DNA of 64,000 bases, from assembly GCA_021521415.1 (NCBI GenBank), contig JAIQDT010003583.1, forward strand, positions 1 to 64,000, written 5' to 3'. The translations under genes and the position numbers were made by a program. Shown here in pieces: positions 18,217-29,039 of the stretch. The stretch comes from Bidens hawaiensis (Eukaryota > Streptophyta > Magnoliopsida > Asterales > Asteraceae). Within the stretch, counting starts at the first letter, position 1, and every line of letters starts with the position of its first letter. The notes beneath the pieces are model-generated. The model did no database searches and was not told the origin of the DNA. It saw only the letters and a list, made by a program, of their open reading frames with translations.

Positions 18217-19487
18217 CATTATATAATACACGTTGTAGAATTTTCATTACGTAAATCTATTCTCATAACAACCTTCATTATGCATTTTAGATCATTATGA
18301 ATTTTCACCAATATAATTTTGCATCCTACGATCTTCCTAGTTTAAATTTCTTATGGTAGTCTCGCTTTGACTTTCAAGAAAGTCACAAACTTATAGCTTG
18401 TAACTTTCTTGAAATCCTCATGCAAAATTTATAGAAATTCTATTTTAAAGACAAAAATCGTTTATTTTCAATTTCTCGAATCACAATGCCGATCATTTTA
18501 ATGTACCACGGTATTTTAGTTACACGATATTTGATAACAAACTTGGTATTAAGAAAATTCATTACGCAGATTTGTTTTTTTTCTAAAAACGACATTCATC
18601 ATTCATACGGATACCTCATAGCCAATTTTGAAATTTAATTTACTCATTTTAATTTCCTCATAAGCAAAATTCTATTTTAGTCGTTATAAAAATTATTTTT
18701 GCTTCTCATGACAATCGGTTTTATTTTTTTTACAATAAACCTTAAAATGCAAACTATATCATCTTAGTCTTTCCTAAATATGAACGAAACCTAAACATCC
18801 AGAAGTATACCCTCACCAACTCAAGCCAATGCAAAATCCAAGATGTACAACATTAACCCAACAAAAATCCTTAGATACCGACACTTTTACATCACGAAAA
18901 CCTATCAAACTTACCATCCAAATGCTTCAAAGACACGACAAACATATTCACCAAATGCCTTGGACATAAACGAACCAAAGCTTATCCAACTATGACTCAA
19001 TCCTTCGATCCATGCTAGGTCAAATCAAAAACCATGTCTCCACACCATTCTCATCCAACCATAGAGTTTGATATCAAAATAGTAACCTAAACACTCCTTA
19101 CAAAATACATGTATAAAACAAATCTCAACCTAAACTAGCCAAGATCAAAATTATCCAACCCATCAACTTAACCCGAGGTCAAATAAGCCAAACCTCACCT
19201 ATTAGCCCAACCACTACTCACACAAATCATCCAAGCATAACCCACTCAAAAGAACTAAACTCAGCAAACCCCATCGATTCAACTCAAGAAAACTCAACTA
19301 CCCAATCCGACCTAAACACTCTCACTTACTACTAAATTTCCAAACCATTCACCATACGAAGCCTGAAACCCCTCCCTACGCATGCAAGTTTCATTTTTCC
19401 CTAATTTTTTTAGATATATATATAACTAGTGTATTTATAACAGTTTCATGTGTTCAAATAATCACTTTTAAAAAATAAACTCTAAAA

Positions 19488-19556
<69 letters not shown>

Positions 19557-21591
19557 CGGTATTGTCATGACAACAAAAAAAAATTTGATTATGTGGATTT
19601 GTTTTCAAAAGTTGTTAACAATTATATGTGTGATTTCAAGATTTTAAATATTGTCACCTAAGGTGATAAATCTCTTAAAAACTTTATAAATACGAGGTTT
19701 CATTTTGAATGCTGAATGCGGGATTTATTTAGTAATAAATTACAAATTTCCTTATCTTGCATAAACGCAATGATCATGACCTTGTAAATCTTTTTGGGAC
19801 ACGTTTATAAATACCCCATATATGCTAGACTTTGTGTCATGAGTTTTTGTTCAATAACGATTTACGCGAAATATTAACCCCTAACATCACAAACATCATT
19901 TCTTCATAAATTATTCTTATCACAACGGCCTTATGTATACAAATTTCTTTAACAATTTGGCTTACAAGATTTACTTTCGATATTGAGCAAAACTTTTCTC
20001 TAGCTATGCGTTATGGCGAGGTTATATTATTATTATATTCATTTTATGGGAACAAATGAACGGCCTTACTTAAAGACTTCATTTTTCAATTTCATTCTAT
20101 ATGACACGCGATTTACATATTTCGACATTAATTCGAGTCCCACAATTATTGCGAATTTATTTTCATTTGATGAGATGTTTCGATGACAATATTATGCACA
20201 TGAGATTTCATTTTTGTGTTTTGATTTTCGTGACCGAATGCAAACTATTTAATAACAATTTGTGCAATACTTTCAAAACCTCAAAATTTCACTAAATATT
20301 TCGTTATTATTTTAAACGATATTTTCATAACTATGTTATTCATATTTGAGCATTTATGATTTTAAGGCAAGACGCAATTCTACACATTATTCTATATCAT
20401 TTCATCTAATCTATTAACGGCCTATGTGTGGTTGTCTACAAGTTTTGGCGCTATTAGAAACCGTTATTATAATGACGATTATATAAATGGTTTCACAATA
20501 GTGGTCGTAGTCATGTTTTATCACATTTCATCGATTGTTTTGGTTAATCAAATACTATTTTATTTATGTTGATACACGTATGCGTCACCCCAAAGAAACT
20601 CACCTCATTCTCGAGTTGTTACATTTCATGTAATCATATCCTCAAATACTTATAACCTCAAGTTTGTTCACGTATGAAATTCATCGTACGCTATTATTAA
20701 TTGTAACGTTGTTTACTCCGACCTCATGTACTCACTTTTGGGTGTCTCATTTACATCTTTCGGATTTCTCATTTTCACACTTTGGATTCTCGTTTCACTT
20801 ATTGGACTTCGCATTTCCTTCTATCAGATTTTTTATTATTAAAAATTTCACTCATCAGACTTTATACTAAGTTAGTGACCCAACTTTAAACCATGGATCT
20901 TAATAATTTACTTGTTCCTTCACGCTGAGGACATTTGACATCAATCCTTGTCTCGTAATTGTCTACCCTGGATTTTTATTTATTCGATCGTCTTTACTTA
21001 TTTAAACCAAAATAGTTATTTTCACCTCGGTTATGCTTTAAGATTTTAATTGTTTCATTTATGTATCCAATTTTCCTACTTATTAAAAAGTCAATCCCGA
21101 AAATTTTCAACCGCTAGTACTGTTTTACCAATATTGGTAAAATTCAACAAATTTATTTACACATTTATTAATTAAAGATTTCAAAATAAATATGTCTCTT
21201 AAACCACGCAATTGAATGAACCATGTGGACCATACGACGATCGAAATAATTATGGGTGCACACTTAATTATCAAAATCCCCGTATGAAATCCATGGTAAG
21301 TACGATTGTGTGCGATAACTCAGACCCGAGGATGATAGCAGAAAAATGATAAAAATGCGAAATCATGATAAGAGCATGGTGGATACGCCGCTAGTACATC
21401 CTATATATAAGTGTCTTTATTATGTTTCTCATTTGTAGCATTTTTTTTCAAATCATGCAAGGATTTGACGTTATTCTTCTGCTTTAAATTTGTTCATGCA
21501 ATTATCTTACTAAAGACAACATTCGTTAATAATTACTTTTCTTTAAGTTTATTTTAATTTCGGGAAGAAATTTCCAAAAAGTTGGGGATAC
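18217..21591. other. Non-coding internal region of the outer gypsy-type element
   Basis: AT-rich DNA without gag or pol motifs on either strand. The plus strand is strikingly G-poor and C/A-rich from about 18780 to 19370. It ends in GTTGGGGATAC before the 3' LTR, a place corresponding to a PPT. Short open frames (for example 20101-20295 and 20664-20870) have no features that I would call a gene. Confidence 0.5.
19491..19553 (+). repeat. (TG)n microsatellite
   Basis: About 31 uninterrupted TG units, followed by TATACGG. Confidence 0.98.
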
Positions 21592-22671
21592 TGTGACATT
21601 TGTCAAATTCGGGTCTCGAGTTGTATTAGTTTTGTAAACTTTTATTTTGTAAAACCGACACAACATTTTTAGAATCTTACTAAATTATTACATAATATTA
21701 TTATGGATCTCGATCATCAATAAACCGATGTTTATCATATTATAGTGACGCTAAGAAAAATATAAGGAGTTCAAAATGATTTTCGTAAAGTCGTTACGAG
21801 TTTTACAAACCTTTAAACTCATATTAAACATTGATTAAAACCTAAGGGGGGTGTTTTGAAAATATGTATTATATATACATAAAAACCTAACCCTAAACCA
21901 TAACCACCAGCCCCCATCTCTTCCTCCTTCAATTCCGGCGCCGTTTTCCGGCGACCGGCGATTTCGGCCACCTCTCTCCCCTGTTCTCCGACACCACCAC
22001 ACCCCTTTCCCCTCCTCGTCTTTCTAGCGACCCCATCACCTCCGACCACTTCCCATTTTCTCTTCTCGTCTTCCCGATAACCCCATCACAGTCGTCCGCC
22101 CCCTGTTCCCTCACCTGGACGCTTTTCCGGCGACCGGAGAAACCGCCGTGCACCGCTTCTCCTTCTCTCTCGCTCTCTCCGTCTATCTCTCTCCCTGTTC
22201 TCTCTCCGTCCCTCTCTCAGTCTTTATCTCTCTCTCTCTCTCACTCTCTCTCTCTCCGGCAGTTTCTGTTTCTTCGTCTCCGGTGCTTTCGGCTTCGTTC
22301 CTTCTCGGTATAGAGCCACAACTCGTGAACATCTAATAGGTATATTAATTTGGGTTTTAGTACTATCAGTTTTGTATATCGATTGTCAGATTTAAATCGT
22401 TAATAATCGGTTATATTGTTGGTTACATACTTTGAAACGGGTTGGATGGGTATGGAGTTGTTTTGTATTGGGGAAAAGTTTGGTTTTAATTTGTTATATA
22501 AAATATGGAATTGGATTGTTAACAGATTTTGTTTCGGGATTTGATTGTTGAGTCGTCTCGTCAAGACCCGAGTTCGAGTCCCACGTTAAAACCGATTTTG
22601 TGTTATCGTTGTTAAAAGTCGTATAATTAGTATAAAACTATTTAAATATATAAAATTCATTATTTTAACGA

Positions 22672-22706
<35 letters not shown>

Positions 22707-23819
22707 AAATCTATTATTATTATTCTGAATATTATTTCAAAAGATTATTATTAGTATTATTATTATAATTAATATGATTATTATTATTATGATTATCATT
22801 TTATTTGGTATTACCATTATTATCATATTATAATATCGTTAAACTCGTTTTACAAACCAAACTCGTTAATATAAACGCGGTTAGTTTCTATTTAATATTT
22901 GTAATCATTTAAAGCTCCTTAATACGATATCATTTTATTTGATTATCAACTAAGTATAAGTTCAAGCACGTTAACAAGTTATCCCGTAACTATTATAAAA
23001 CCGAACCCCTCGTTAAGGATTTCATTTACGATTTTAACTATAGTTTCATTATGGTTTCAAGTTCATTAATATATATTATATTATTTATTATAGTTAAGGT
23101 GTTCATCGTTTCAAGACGGATCTGTTCGTTTACCGTTCGAGTTTCATTCATTTATCTATTTATTTCTTGGTTCATCAATCGAGGTGAGTACTTTCATACC
23201 CCTTTTTCCATCTTTCGTTTTGGGGTGACATTTCATACTTATCAAACTAAATGCTTTATTTTTATGAATCTTAAACCCACAAACGTGATTGTATACTTTA
23301 CTTCAATAATTGCTTGATTTGGTGTTCTATGCTTATATGTCTATGTGTTATCGCTTTTGGATGGTGGAACTATAAAATCCTATACTACTTGGCAACCCCT
23401 TGTAGCTAGGTGGCGCTAATGTGTTTAGCGATTGTATATTTATCCCAATCTAGTACTTTTATCTATTGTTTTGTATACAAGTTTTGTGGCATTTCTTTAT
23501 CTTATACTAATATACTCAACTTATGAATTGCTCACCAACCTTTGTGTTGACAAACTTTATTTTATGAAATGTTATAGGTTTGACTTTTGTTGACTCGAGG
23601 ACTTGACGAAAACGTTACCAAGACTATTAGGATATTAGTAAAACGAACAATATAATTGCGACTTATATTCAACTTGTTTGTGTGAACGAGATGTGTTGTT
23701 TATTGATTTGTTGAAAGAAAATGAATTGAATAAATATTGTCACTTTAAATAGTGTCTTGTGTTTTTGGGCAATCGGTTGCTCCCCGGCATGTTCCTCTGC
23801 CTTTGGTCGGGATGTGACA
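21592..23819 (+). repeat. 3' LTR of the outer gypsy-type element, 2228 bp
   Basis: Starts TGTGACATTTGTC and ends GGATGTGACA. It contains a TATATATA-type promoter near 21868, a telobox-like CCTAACCCTAAACC, a long CT-rich tract (22160-22258), a T-arm-like GAGTTCGAGTCCC (22570-22582), a trinucleotide ATT-rich stretch, and a candidate intron (donor GAG|GTGAGTA at 23184, acceptor GTTATAG|G at 23577). The next five bases are attca; the matching left flank is outside the window. Confidence 0.8.
22160..22258 (+). repeat. CT-rich tract downstream of the LTR promoter
   Basis: Almost pure C and T, mostly CTCTCT runs, in the presumed transcribed leader of the LTR. Pyrimidine patches are common near plant transcription starts. 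Confidence 0.8.
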
Positions 23820-23834
23820 ATTCAAGACGCAGAA

Positions 23835-24700
23835 GTTCAGGTAAATCATTAGGCAATATGTTAGTCATAGAAGGCAGAGGTAGGGGAAAACAACGAGGTA
23901 GTGGGAGCATGAAGAGGACTCATCTAAGACTTGTAAAGATATAGAATGTTGGGGTTGTAAAGAGAAGGGACACTTCAGGAATTAGTGTCCAAATTGTAAG
24001 AAAGAGGTGAACGTTATAAAAGACAACATAGATTACGGGTTCACTAGTGATGAGGTTTTGGTTTGCAGTGTTTAGAGTAACGTTGATGCTTGGGTAATGG
24101 ATGCTGGTGCATCGTTTCATGCCACTCACTGTAGTGAAACCATGAAGATTATAATTAAAGGTTGGGGATTTTGGAAAAGTTCGACTAGCGAATGATGATA
24201 TTCTAAAGGTATGGGAGATGTTGATTTGAAAACTTTAGCCGGTACTTCTTGGACTTTGAAAGGCGTAAGGATTATTTCAAGTTTGAAGAAAGGTTTTATT
24301 TCAGTTGAGTAGTTAGTTGACCAGGAACACGATGTTAAGTTCGGGAATGGGCAATGGAAAGTTGTCAAAGGGAATATCGTGGTTGCTCGTGGAAAGAAAA
24401 TGGGTTCGTTGTATATGGTCAATATGTCAGCGAAAGGAGTGGATCCAGTTTTGGTGAAAGACAAAGTCCGGTTCACAGAATCTAGTGGGCAAAAGAAGGT
24501 TCGTTTTGCAAGTAACAAACCTAGAGCGAAAGTGAAGATTCAGAATGAACGACTTAGGAAGGTTAAATCAGTTAGAGACATCGTGACAGTGGGAACACAT
24601 GTGGTGTTTCAATTACAGTTCCAGGTCGACGTTGGATTAAGTAAAACCAGTATTCCAGTTGTAAAGTCTCTCCGGTGGATTACCTGCTGAATATGAAGAG
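23835..24700 (+). pseudogene. Tnt1-like copia remnant: Gag zinc knuckle and protease region
   Basis: Broken reading frames spell a CCHC knuckle (CWGCKEKGHFR then CPNC) near 23950, a protease-like VMDAGASFHATH near 24090, and the pre-integrase stretch that follows it (LYMVNMSAKGVD near 24410). Several stops interrupt it, for example before the knuckle and after FGKVRLAND. Integrase and RT are absent, so the element was internally deleted. Its 5' side is cut by the gypsy LTR ending at 23819. Confidence 0.7.
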
Positions 24701-24927
24701 TGTTTGTTCTAAGGATACCTCAGGATCCGGCAGTTGAGCCGGTAGAGACAGAGAGCGGAATAGAGGTAGCTTTAGCCGTGAGTGATGTGTTGGAGCTCCG
24801 GAGAGCTTCAACGGGCTTTCAAGTTAATTGATGAGAAGGGGTGGCAACTAGAAGATGTTAATGTTCGAATTACATAAGTACAATCAGGAGTGCAGACGAG
24901 AGTTCTCAAGGCCTCCGAGTGGGAGAT

Positions 24928-25223
24928 TGTTAGTAGGCCTTTTTTTGTAGGCCCGGTTTATTATTTGAAGTCCAAAGGGCAGACGGGTGTAGGGTGGCTA
25001 GACCGAAGCCCGACCTAGTTTGGATTTCTTGTTGAATAAGATGCAAACCCTAGTTTAATCTTATTTTAACGTTATGTACTTGTAATCCTTTGTCACTCAA
25101 TAAAAGAAATACCTAGTTGCCACCCGTGGACGTAGGTCAGTTTAGACCAAACCACGTTAAAGCCCCGTGTTCGTTATTGCTTTTGAGTTTGTGTTCGGTT
25201 CGTGTGTGCGTTTAATCCTAACA
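24928..25223 (+). repeat. 3' LTR of the Tnt1-like remnant, 296 bp
   Basis: Starts TGTTAGTAGGCC after the purine-rich GAGTGGGAGA, and ends TTTAATCCTAACA, giving TGTTA...TAACA ends typical of Tnt1-like elements. CAATAAA near 25098 could be its polyadenylation signal. 25224-25377 is unassigned flank. Confidence 0.75.
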
Positions 25224-25377
25224 ACTACTTAATGAGTTAGTTGGAGAAACATTAATTACTCTTTGAAGCTCAGATCATGAACACCAATCTGCCAAATCAC
25301 TTTCATAGGTAACTTACTTCACTGTCCTTCTTGGACCGCATGTATTTGCCTTAAATGTATGTTGTATGACTACTTTT

Positions 25378-25809
25378 TGTTGGTACATGTTTGTCAGTAG
25401 TTCATAGTCTAGTATTTGTTATCGAGTCTGTAATATAGTTAATGGTTTGTTTATGGTTTGTTTTGTAAACTAGCGAAGTTATCAGCAAGTTCGCTATGGC
25501 GAACTTGCTGATCTAGCGAGGTTACTGACAACTTCGCCAGTGGCGAAGTTGTCGTGTTTAAATAGAACGTTTCAGCAGAGAACGAAGGTTAGGGGTTTTG
25601 GTTTTACGTTTTGTTTCGTTTTGTTCTCTGTAACAGTGACCTACTGTCACGGGTTTGGTTATTCAATATAACGTGTTTACCTTATAGCTCGTGTTCATTG
25701 TTCGTGTATTCAATCTATACAATATCTACGCTCGTATCTATATACGCAGGGATTCCGCACCTGCGTTGTTAGAGATTTCCCGTATACGATCCACGTCCAG
25801 GAACCTACA
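25378..25809 (+). repeat. 5' LTR of copia copy 2
   Basis: 432 bp, TGTTGG...CCTACA. Octamer array (about 25474-25552) with GCGAAGTT, AAGTTCGC, GCGAACTT and AACTTCGC; TATA-like TTTAAATAG at 25557-25565; stem-loop ACGCAGG-GATTCCGCA-CCTGCGT at 25744-25766. Confidence 0.95.
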
Positions 25810-25811
25810 AT

Positions 25812-25824
25812 TGGTATCAGAGCC
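25812..25824 (+). other. Primer-binding site (initiator tRNA-Met), copy 2
   Basis: TGGTATCAGAGCC two bases after the LTR end, identical to copy 1. Confidence 0.92.
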
Positions 25825-26012
25825 ATCGGCTCGATTGTGAGGTTCGGGATTTCACGCGGGTGTAGATTTCGTCTCATTTCGGGTGTTACCGGGACGAGTT
25901 TTTGGTGTGTTTAATCATTCAAGCTACCTACCAGTGTGTTTAAGCCTTTAAACCTTCAAAATTCTCGTTAAAATCCGAGTTTCAGATCTGAACTGTTCTT
26001 CGTGTTCATCGG

Positions 26013-26325
26013 GCGAAGTTACCGTTCATCGGGCGAAGTTGCTGAATTCAGGCGAAGTTGCCGTCACTGGAGATTAGGGTTTCGGCGAAGATATAAGGAT
26101 TAGCGAAGTTAACCACAACTTCGCTTACCTCATAAGTTCGCCACAGCGAAGTTATCCGTAACTTCGCTTACCACCCAACTTCGCTTACCACCCAACTTCG
26201 CTTACATCCTAAGTTCGCCCATTTTAAGCGAAGTTATTTTTAACTTCGCCAAGCCAAGCGAATTTAAGATCCGCGAAGTTCTTGTTCAGCGAAGTTAACT
26301 TCCAGCGAAGTTATTCTTAACTTCG
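26013..26325 (+). repeat. Hairpin array in the gag leader, copy 2
   Basis: Repeated GCGAAGTT and AACTTCGC octamers form at least four hairpins with 6-nt loops (aaccac, atccgt, attttt, attctt), plus single octamers and AAGTTCGCC. Loops differ from copy 1 while stems are kept. A T-rich stretch (26341-26390) with two TTTCAG acceptor-like sites follows before gag, but copy 1 does not share these. Confidence 0.85.
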
Positions 26326-26394
26326 CCATCTGAGCTGTTTTAATATTTTTTTGTGTTTTTTTCAGGTTTTTTTTTTTTTCAGGTTTTTGCAAGG

Positions 26395-29019
26395 ATGTCC
26401 GCGATTAACATCTCAGATTTAGTCAAGATGGAGGTAGAGGCGGGGTCAGCCACTAAGGCCCCGAGGTTGATGAAGGGAACGGACTTCGTGGCGTGGAAGG
26501 ACAGGTTCATCCAGTATATCAAATATCAGGACGCCAAGATGTGGGTGTGCATGCAGGATGGATATGTACCTCCAACCATGCAATACGAAGGACGTGATGT
26601 GGTTAAGAAGTACAGTAAGATGGATGACGAGGAGAAGAAAATGTACGAGGCTGAGAGTAAGGCCCATGCTGCTATTACTATGGCACTACCTCAAGAAGTT
26701 CTTCATACATTCCGAAAGTACACTTCTGCAAGAGAGCTCTGGGATGCTCTGGAAAACAGATTCGAGGGGAACGTGGGTATACGTGCCTCAAAAATTAAAC
26801 TTTTAAAAACCCAATTCTCCGTCTTCAAATATTTGAAGAATGAATCCTTAGATGATATTATCACCCGATACTATCACTTAATGACAGAGCTTAGCAACTA
26901 TTCAATTGCCTATCGAGAGGAGGAGATCGTTGAAAAGCTTCTAGATGCTCTCCCACCGAAGTGGGAAATGTACACCGTGTTAATGAGGGATGACAGAGAC
27001 TTTCCTAACTGTGACTTAGAGACTGCAGTAAACAAGCTCAGAACTTATGAGCTAAATATGGTACGAAAGGAGACACCTACAGACCAGATACAAGACCCTG
27101 GTATGTATGGTGCTAAAGTTAACTCAGGCTCAAGTTCAAGGCCTGAATCTGCTGCATTTTATTCGAAGGGGGAGTCAGGTTCTGACTCTGCACATGAAGG
27201 AAATGTTTCTGTGAACTCAAATGGGGACGTATGTTTTGTTGCTGGAGGATCTAGTGCTTCAAAGCCTCAATCCTCTACAAGTGGTTATTCAGCTGGTCCC
27301 ACAAGCAATAATTACACCAAGATGCCTATGAGTGTAAAATCTGCTGAAGAGCAGTTTGCAGTCTACGCTTCATTTATTGCTTCATACGAGAATTATATCC
27401 AGGGGAAGATTGTGGACCCTGCCGTTCTTGATGAGGATTATGACCAGATTGATGCTGACGATTTGGAAGAAATGGATTTGCAATGGCAAATGGCAATGAT
27501 CGTGAGACGGGTAAAACGTTTTATGAACAAAACAGGAAGAAAGTTTGTTGGTGGTAGGCCTGGATTTGACAAATCAAAAGTAAGGTGCTACAATTGTCAA
27601 CAGTTCGGGCACTTTGCAAGGGAATGTAGGAATGAGAGAGTTGAACGGGGACAAGTTAGGCCTAACCAACACTCTGGAATTAACCGCGAGATCAATGCCA
27701 TGTTAACTAGAGAGGCAGGAGAATACAACTGGAACCAACACTCAAGTGGTTTGGGTGAACAAGCACACATGGCTGAGACTGAAGCTGTAGAAGTTGAGAA
27801 GGTTGATGGAGAGAAGAAAGCAAATGAAGAAGAAACTGCTTTCATGGCGAACGATCAGGATGGTAGATCCAAGGTATGTCCCAAAATTATTTGTGCTAAT
27901 TGTGAAAATTTGACTGAGCAACTAACCAATATAACTGATCAGTATGTCAAATTAGATGCTGAGTTTAAAACTGTTAAAGAAGATCACCATTTCATTAAAG
28001 CAAGAGAAAACAGTTATAAAGTTAAGATAAAGGCTTGTGAAAAAGACATTAAAAGTCTTAAAACTAAACTTGCTGAGAAAATAGAAATTATTGATCTTAG
28101 TTATGAGGTTTTGGAAGAAAAGACAAAATTGATTGCTGATAGAGATAAACAGATTGCTGACCACCAGGTAAAGGTGGTGGAACTGAACCGCAAACTTGAG
28201 CAGTTCAGAAACTCCTCGGCTATCCTTGATCACCTTGTGAGTGATCCAAGTACCTCTGCAAAGAGGGCAGGAATCGGATACCACGAGGTTCCACCACCCT
28301 TTAACCATAATTACACTTATAATCCAAGTGTTCAGAAATCTGTTGATTTTGAGATTGCTCAGTCAACCCCAATTAGAATTACTAGTGTCAAACCAAGTGT
28401 TAGCTGTGGCGAAACAAGTTCGCCTGTTTCTAGTGTGAATATTTCTGTATCAAGTCCAGTCTCATCAGATTCGGATATGTTGTCCGAATCTGGTCAGACA
28501 AAAGAAAAGGTAGAATTACCCACCAGTGGAGATAATGATAAAGTTTCTAAAAAGAGTTCTCCACTCAATCCGTACGTCCCACCTTATGTGAGACGAACGG
28601 CTGGTAATACTACCTCTACATCCAAACCAACATTTGACAAGAAAATGGAGAGTAGATGTTGCTTTAGATGTAACAGGTTAGGACATCTTGTTGCAGATTG
28701 TCCTTTGAAACCGAGATTTAGAGATGTGAAGCCAAATAAAAATGAGAATAAGCGTCATTTTATTCCAGCTAAAAATGAAAACTTTAAAAATTGCCAAAAT
28801 GTAACGAATTCAAGTTTTCATAAAAACCAACCTCATTTTTACAACCAAACCACAAGAAATAACACTTTCTATTCTCAAAGGTTTGGAAGGCATTACACTC
28901 AATCTGCAGGGAGATTCCCTAACAGGACGTACAGAAATTATCCTGACGCTAACTTGAGAAAGCCAGGGTACGGGATGTATCGATCCAAGACCAACTGGTC
29001 TTGGGTCCCAAGATTCTAA
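26395..29019 (+). CDS. gag: Gag polyprotein, intact, 874 aa, copy 2
   Basis: The structural precursor that packages element RNA into virus-like particles in the cytoplasm. I chose the ATG at 26395 (MSAINISDLV) because it aligns with copy 1; the frame is open 14 codons further upstream, but that part is a poly-Phe-like stretch. Domains: UBN2-type Gag region (about residues 25-240), Ser/Gly linker, first knuckle CYNCQQFGHFAREC (about 398-411), a long heptad-like coiled coil (about 510-620), a Ser-rich segment, second knuckle CCFRCNRLGHLVADC (about 754-768), and a basic Asn/Arg-rich tail ending SWVPRF. The length and second knuckle fit Sireviruses. The stop at 29017-29019 lies inside a branch-like TTCTAAC. 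A consensus donor interrupts the frame at codon 493. Confidence 0.93.
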   Translation: MSAINISDLVKMEVEAGSATKAPRLMKGTDFVAWKDRFIQYIKYQDAKMWVCMQDGYVPPTMQYEGRDVVKKYSKMDDEEKKMYEAESKAHAAITMALPQEVLHTFRKYTSARELWDALENRFEGNVGIRASKIKLLKTQFSVFKYLKNESLDDIITRYYHLMTELSNYSIAYREEEIVEKLLDALPPKWEMYTVLMRDDRDFPNCDLETAVNKLRTYELNMVRKETPTDQIQDPGMYGAKVNSGSSSRPESAAFYSKGESGSDSAHEGNVSVNSNGDVCFVAGGSSASKPQSSTSGYSAGPTSNNYTKMPMSVKSAEEQFAVYASFIASYENYIQGKIVDPAVLDEDYDQIDADDLEEMDLQWQMAMIVRRVKRFMNKTGRKFVGGRPGFDKSKVRCYNCQQFGHFARECRNERVERGQVRPNQHSGINREINAMLTREAGEYNWNQHSSGLGEQAHMAETEAVEVEKVDGEKKANEEETAFMANDQDGRSKVCPKIICANCENLTEQLTNITDQYVKLDAEFKTVKEDHHFIKARENSYKVKIKACEKDIKSLKTKLAEKIEIIDLSYEVLEEKTKLIADRDKQIADHQVKVVELNRKLEQFRNSSAILDHLVSDPSTSAKRAGIGYHEVPPPFNHNYTYNPSVQKSVDFEIAQSTPIRITSVKPSVSCGETSSPVSSVNISVSSPVSSDSDMLSESGQTKEKVELPTSGDNDKVSKKSSPLNPYVPPYVRRTAGNTTSTSKPTFDKKMESRCCFRCNRLGHLVADCPLKPRFRDVKPNKNENKRHFIPAKNENFKNCQNVTNSSFHKNQPHFYNQTTRNNTFYSQRFGRHYTQSAGRFPNRTYRNYPDANLRKPGYGMYRSKTNWSWVPRF

Positions 29020-29039
29020 CTCATTGTTTTATTGTGCAG
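27874..29039 (+). other. Candidate intron joining gag to pol in frame, copy 2
   Basis: The donor AAG|GTATGT follows gag codon 493 exactly. The acceptor TTATTGTGCAG|G ends at 29039, with TTCTAAC 19-25 nt upstream. Both sides are phase 0, so splicing out 1166 nt gives a Gag(1-493)-Pol fusion that keeps the first zinc knuckle and loses the coiled coil, the second knuckle and the stop. The unspliced RNA makes full Gag. I saw no canonical -1 slippery heptamer in the 67-nt overlap of the frames (28953-29019). Confidence 0.6.

Larger units (their letters stand above)
201..23819 (+). mobile_element. Old non-coding gypsy-type LTR element hosting nested insertions
   Basis: A partial 5' LTR (201-1697) and a full 3' LTR (21592-23819) of the same family lie in the same orientation. 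The 5' LTR is followed by a degenerate primer-binding site and the 3' LTR is preceded by a purine-rich stretch. Between them the element's own DNA survives as 1698-2135, 4461-5204 and 18215-21591. I see no gag or pol motifs in it, so it was probably a non-autonomous derivative. The rest of the interval is younger: a solo LTR, a MITE, and two copia-type insertions inside the MITE. That the two LTRs belong to one insertion is inferred from order and orientation; the left flank needed to test the TSD is missing. Confidence 0.55.

Noticed and set aside
26364..26385. Leader intron acceptor (TTTCAG) before gag in copy 2
   Set aside because: Copy 1 lacks the corresponding T-rich tract and AG, so there is no conserved support.
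28953..29019. -1 ribosomal frameshift as the route from Gag to Pol
   Set aside because: The frames overlap by 67 nt in the right sense, but I saw no canonical slippery heptamer, whereas splice signals are conserved. Not excluded experimentally.
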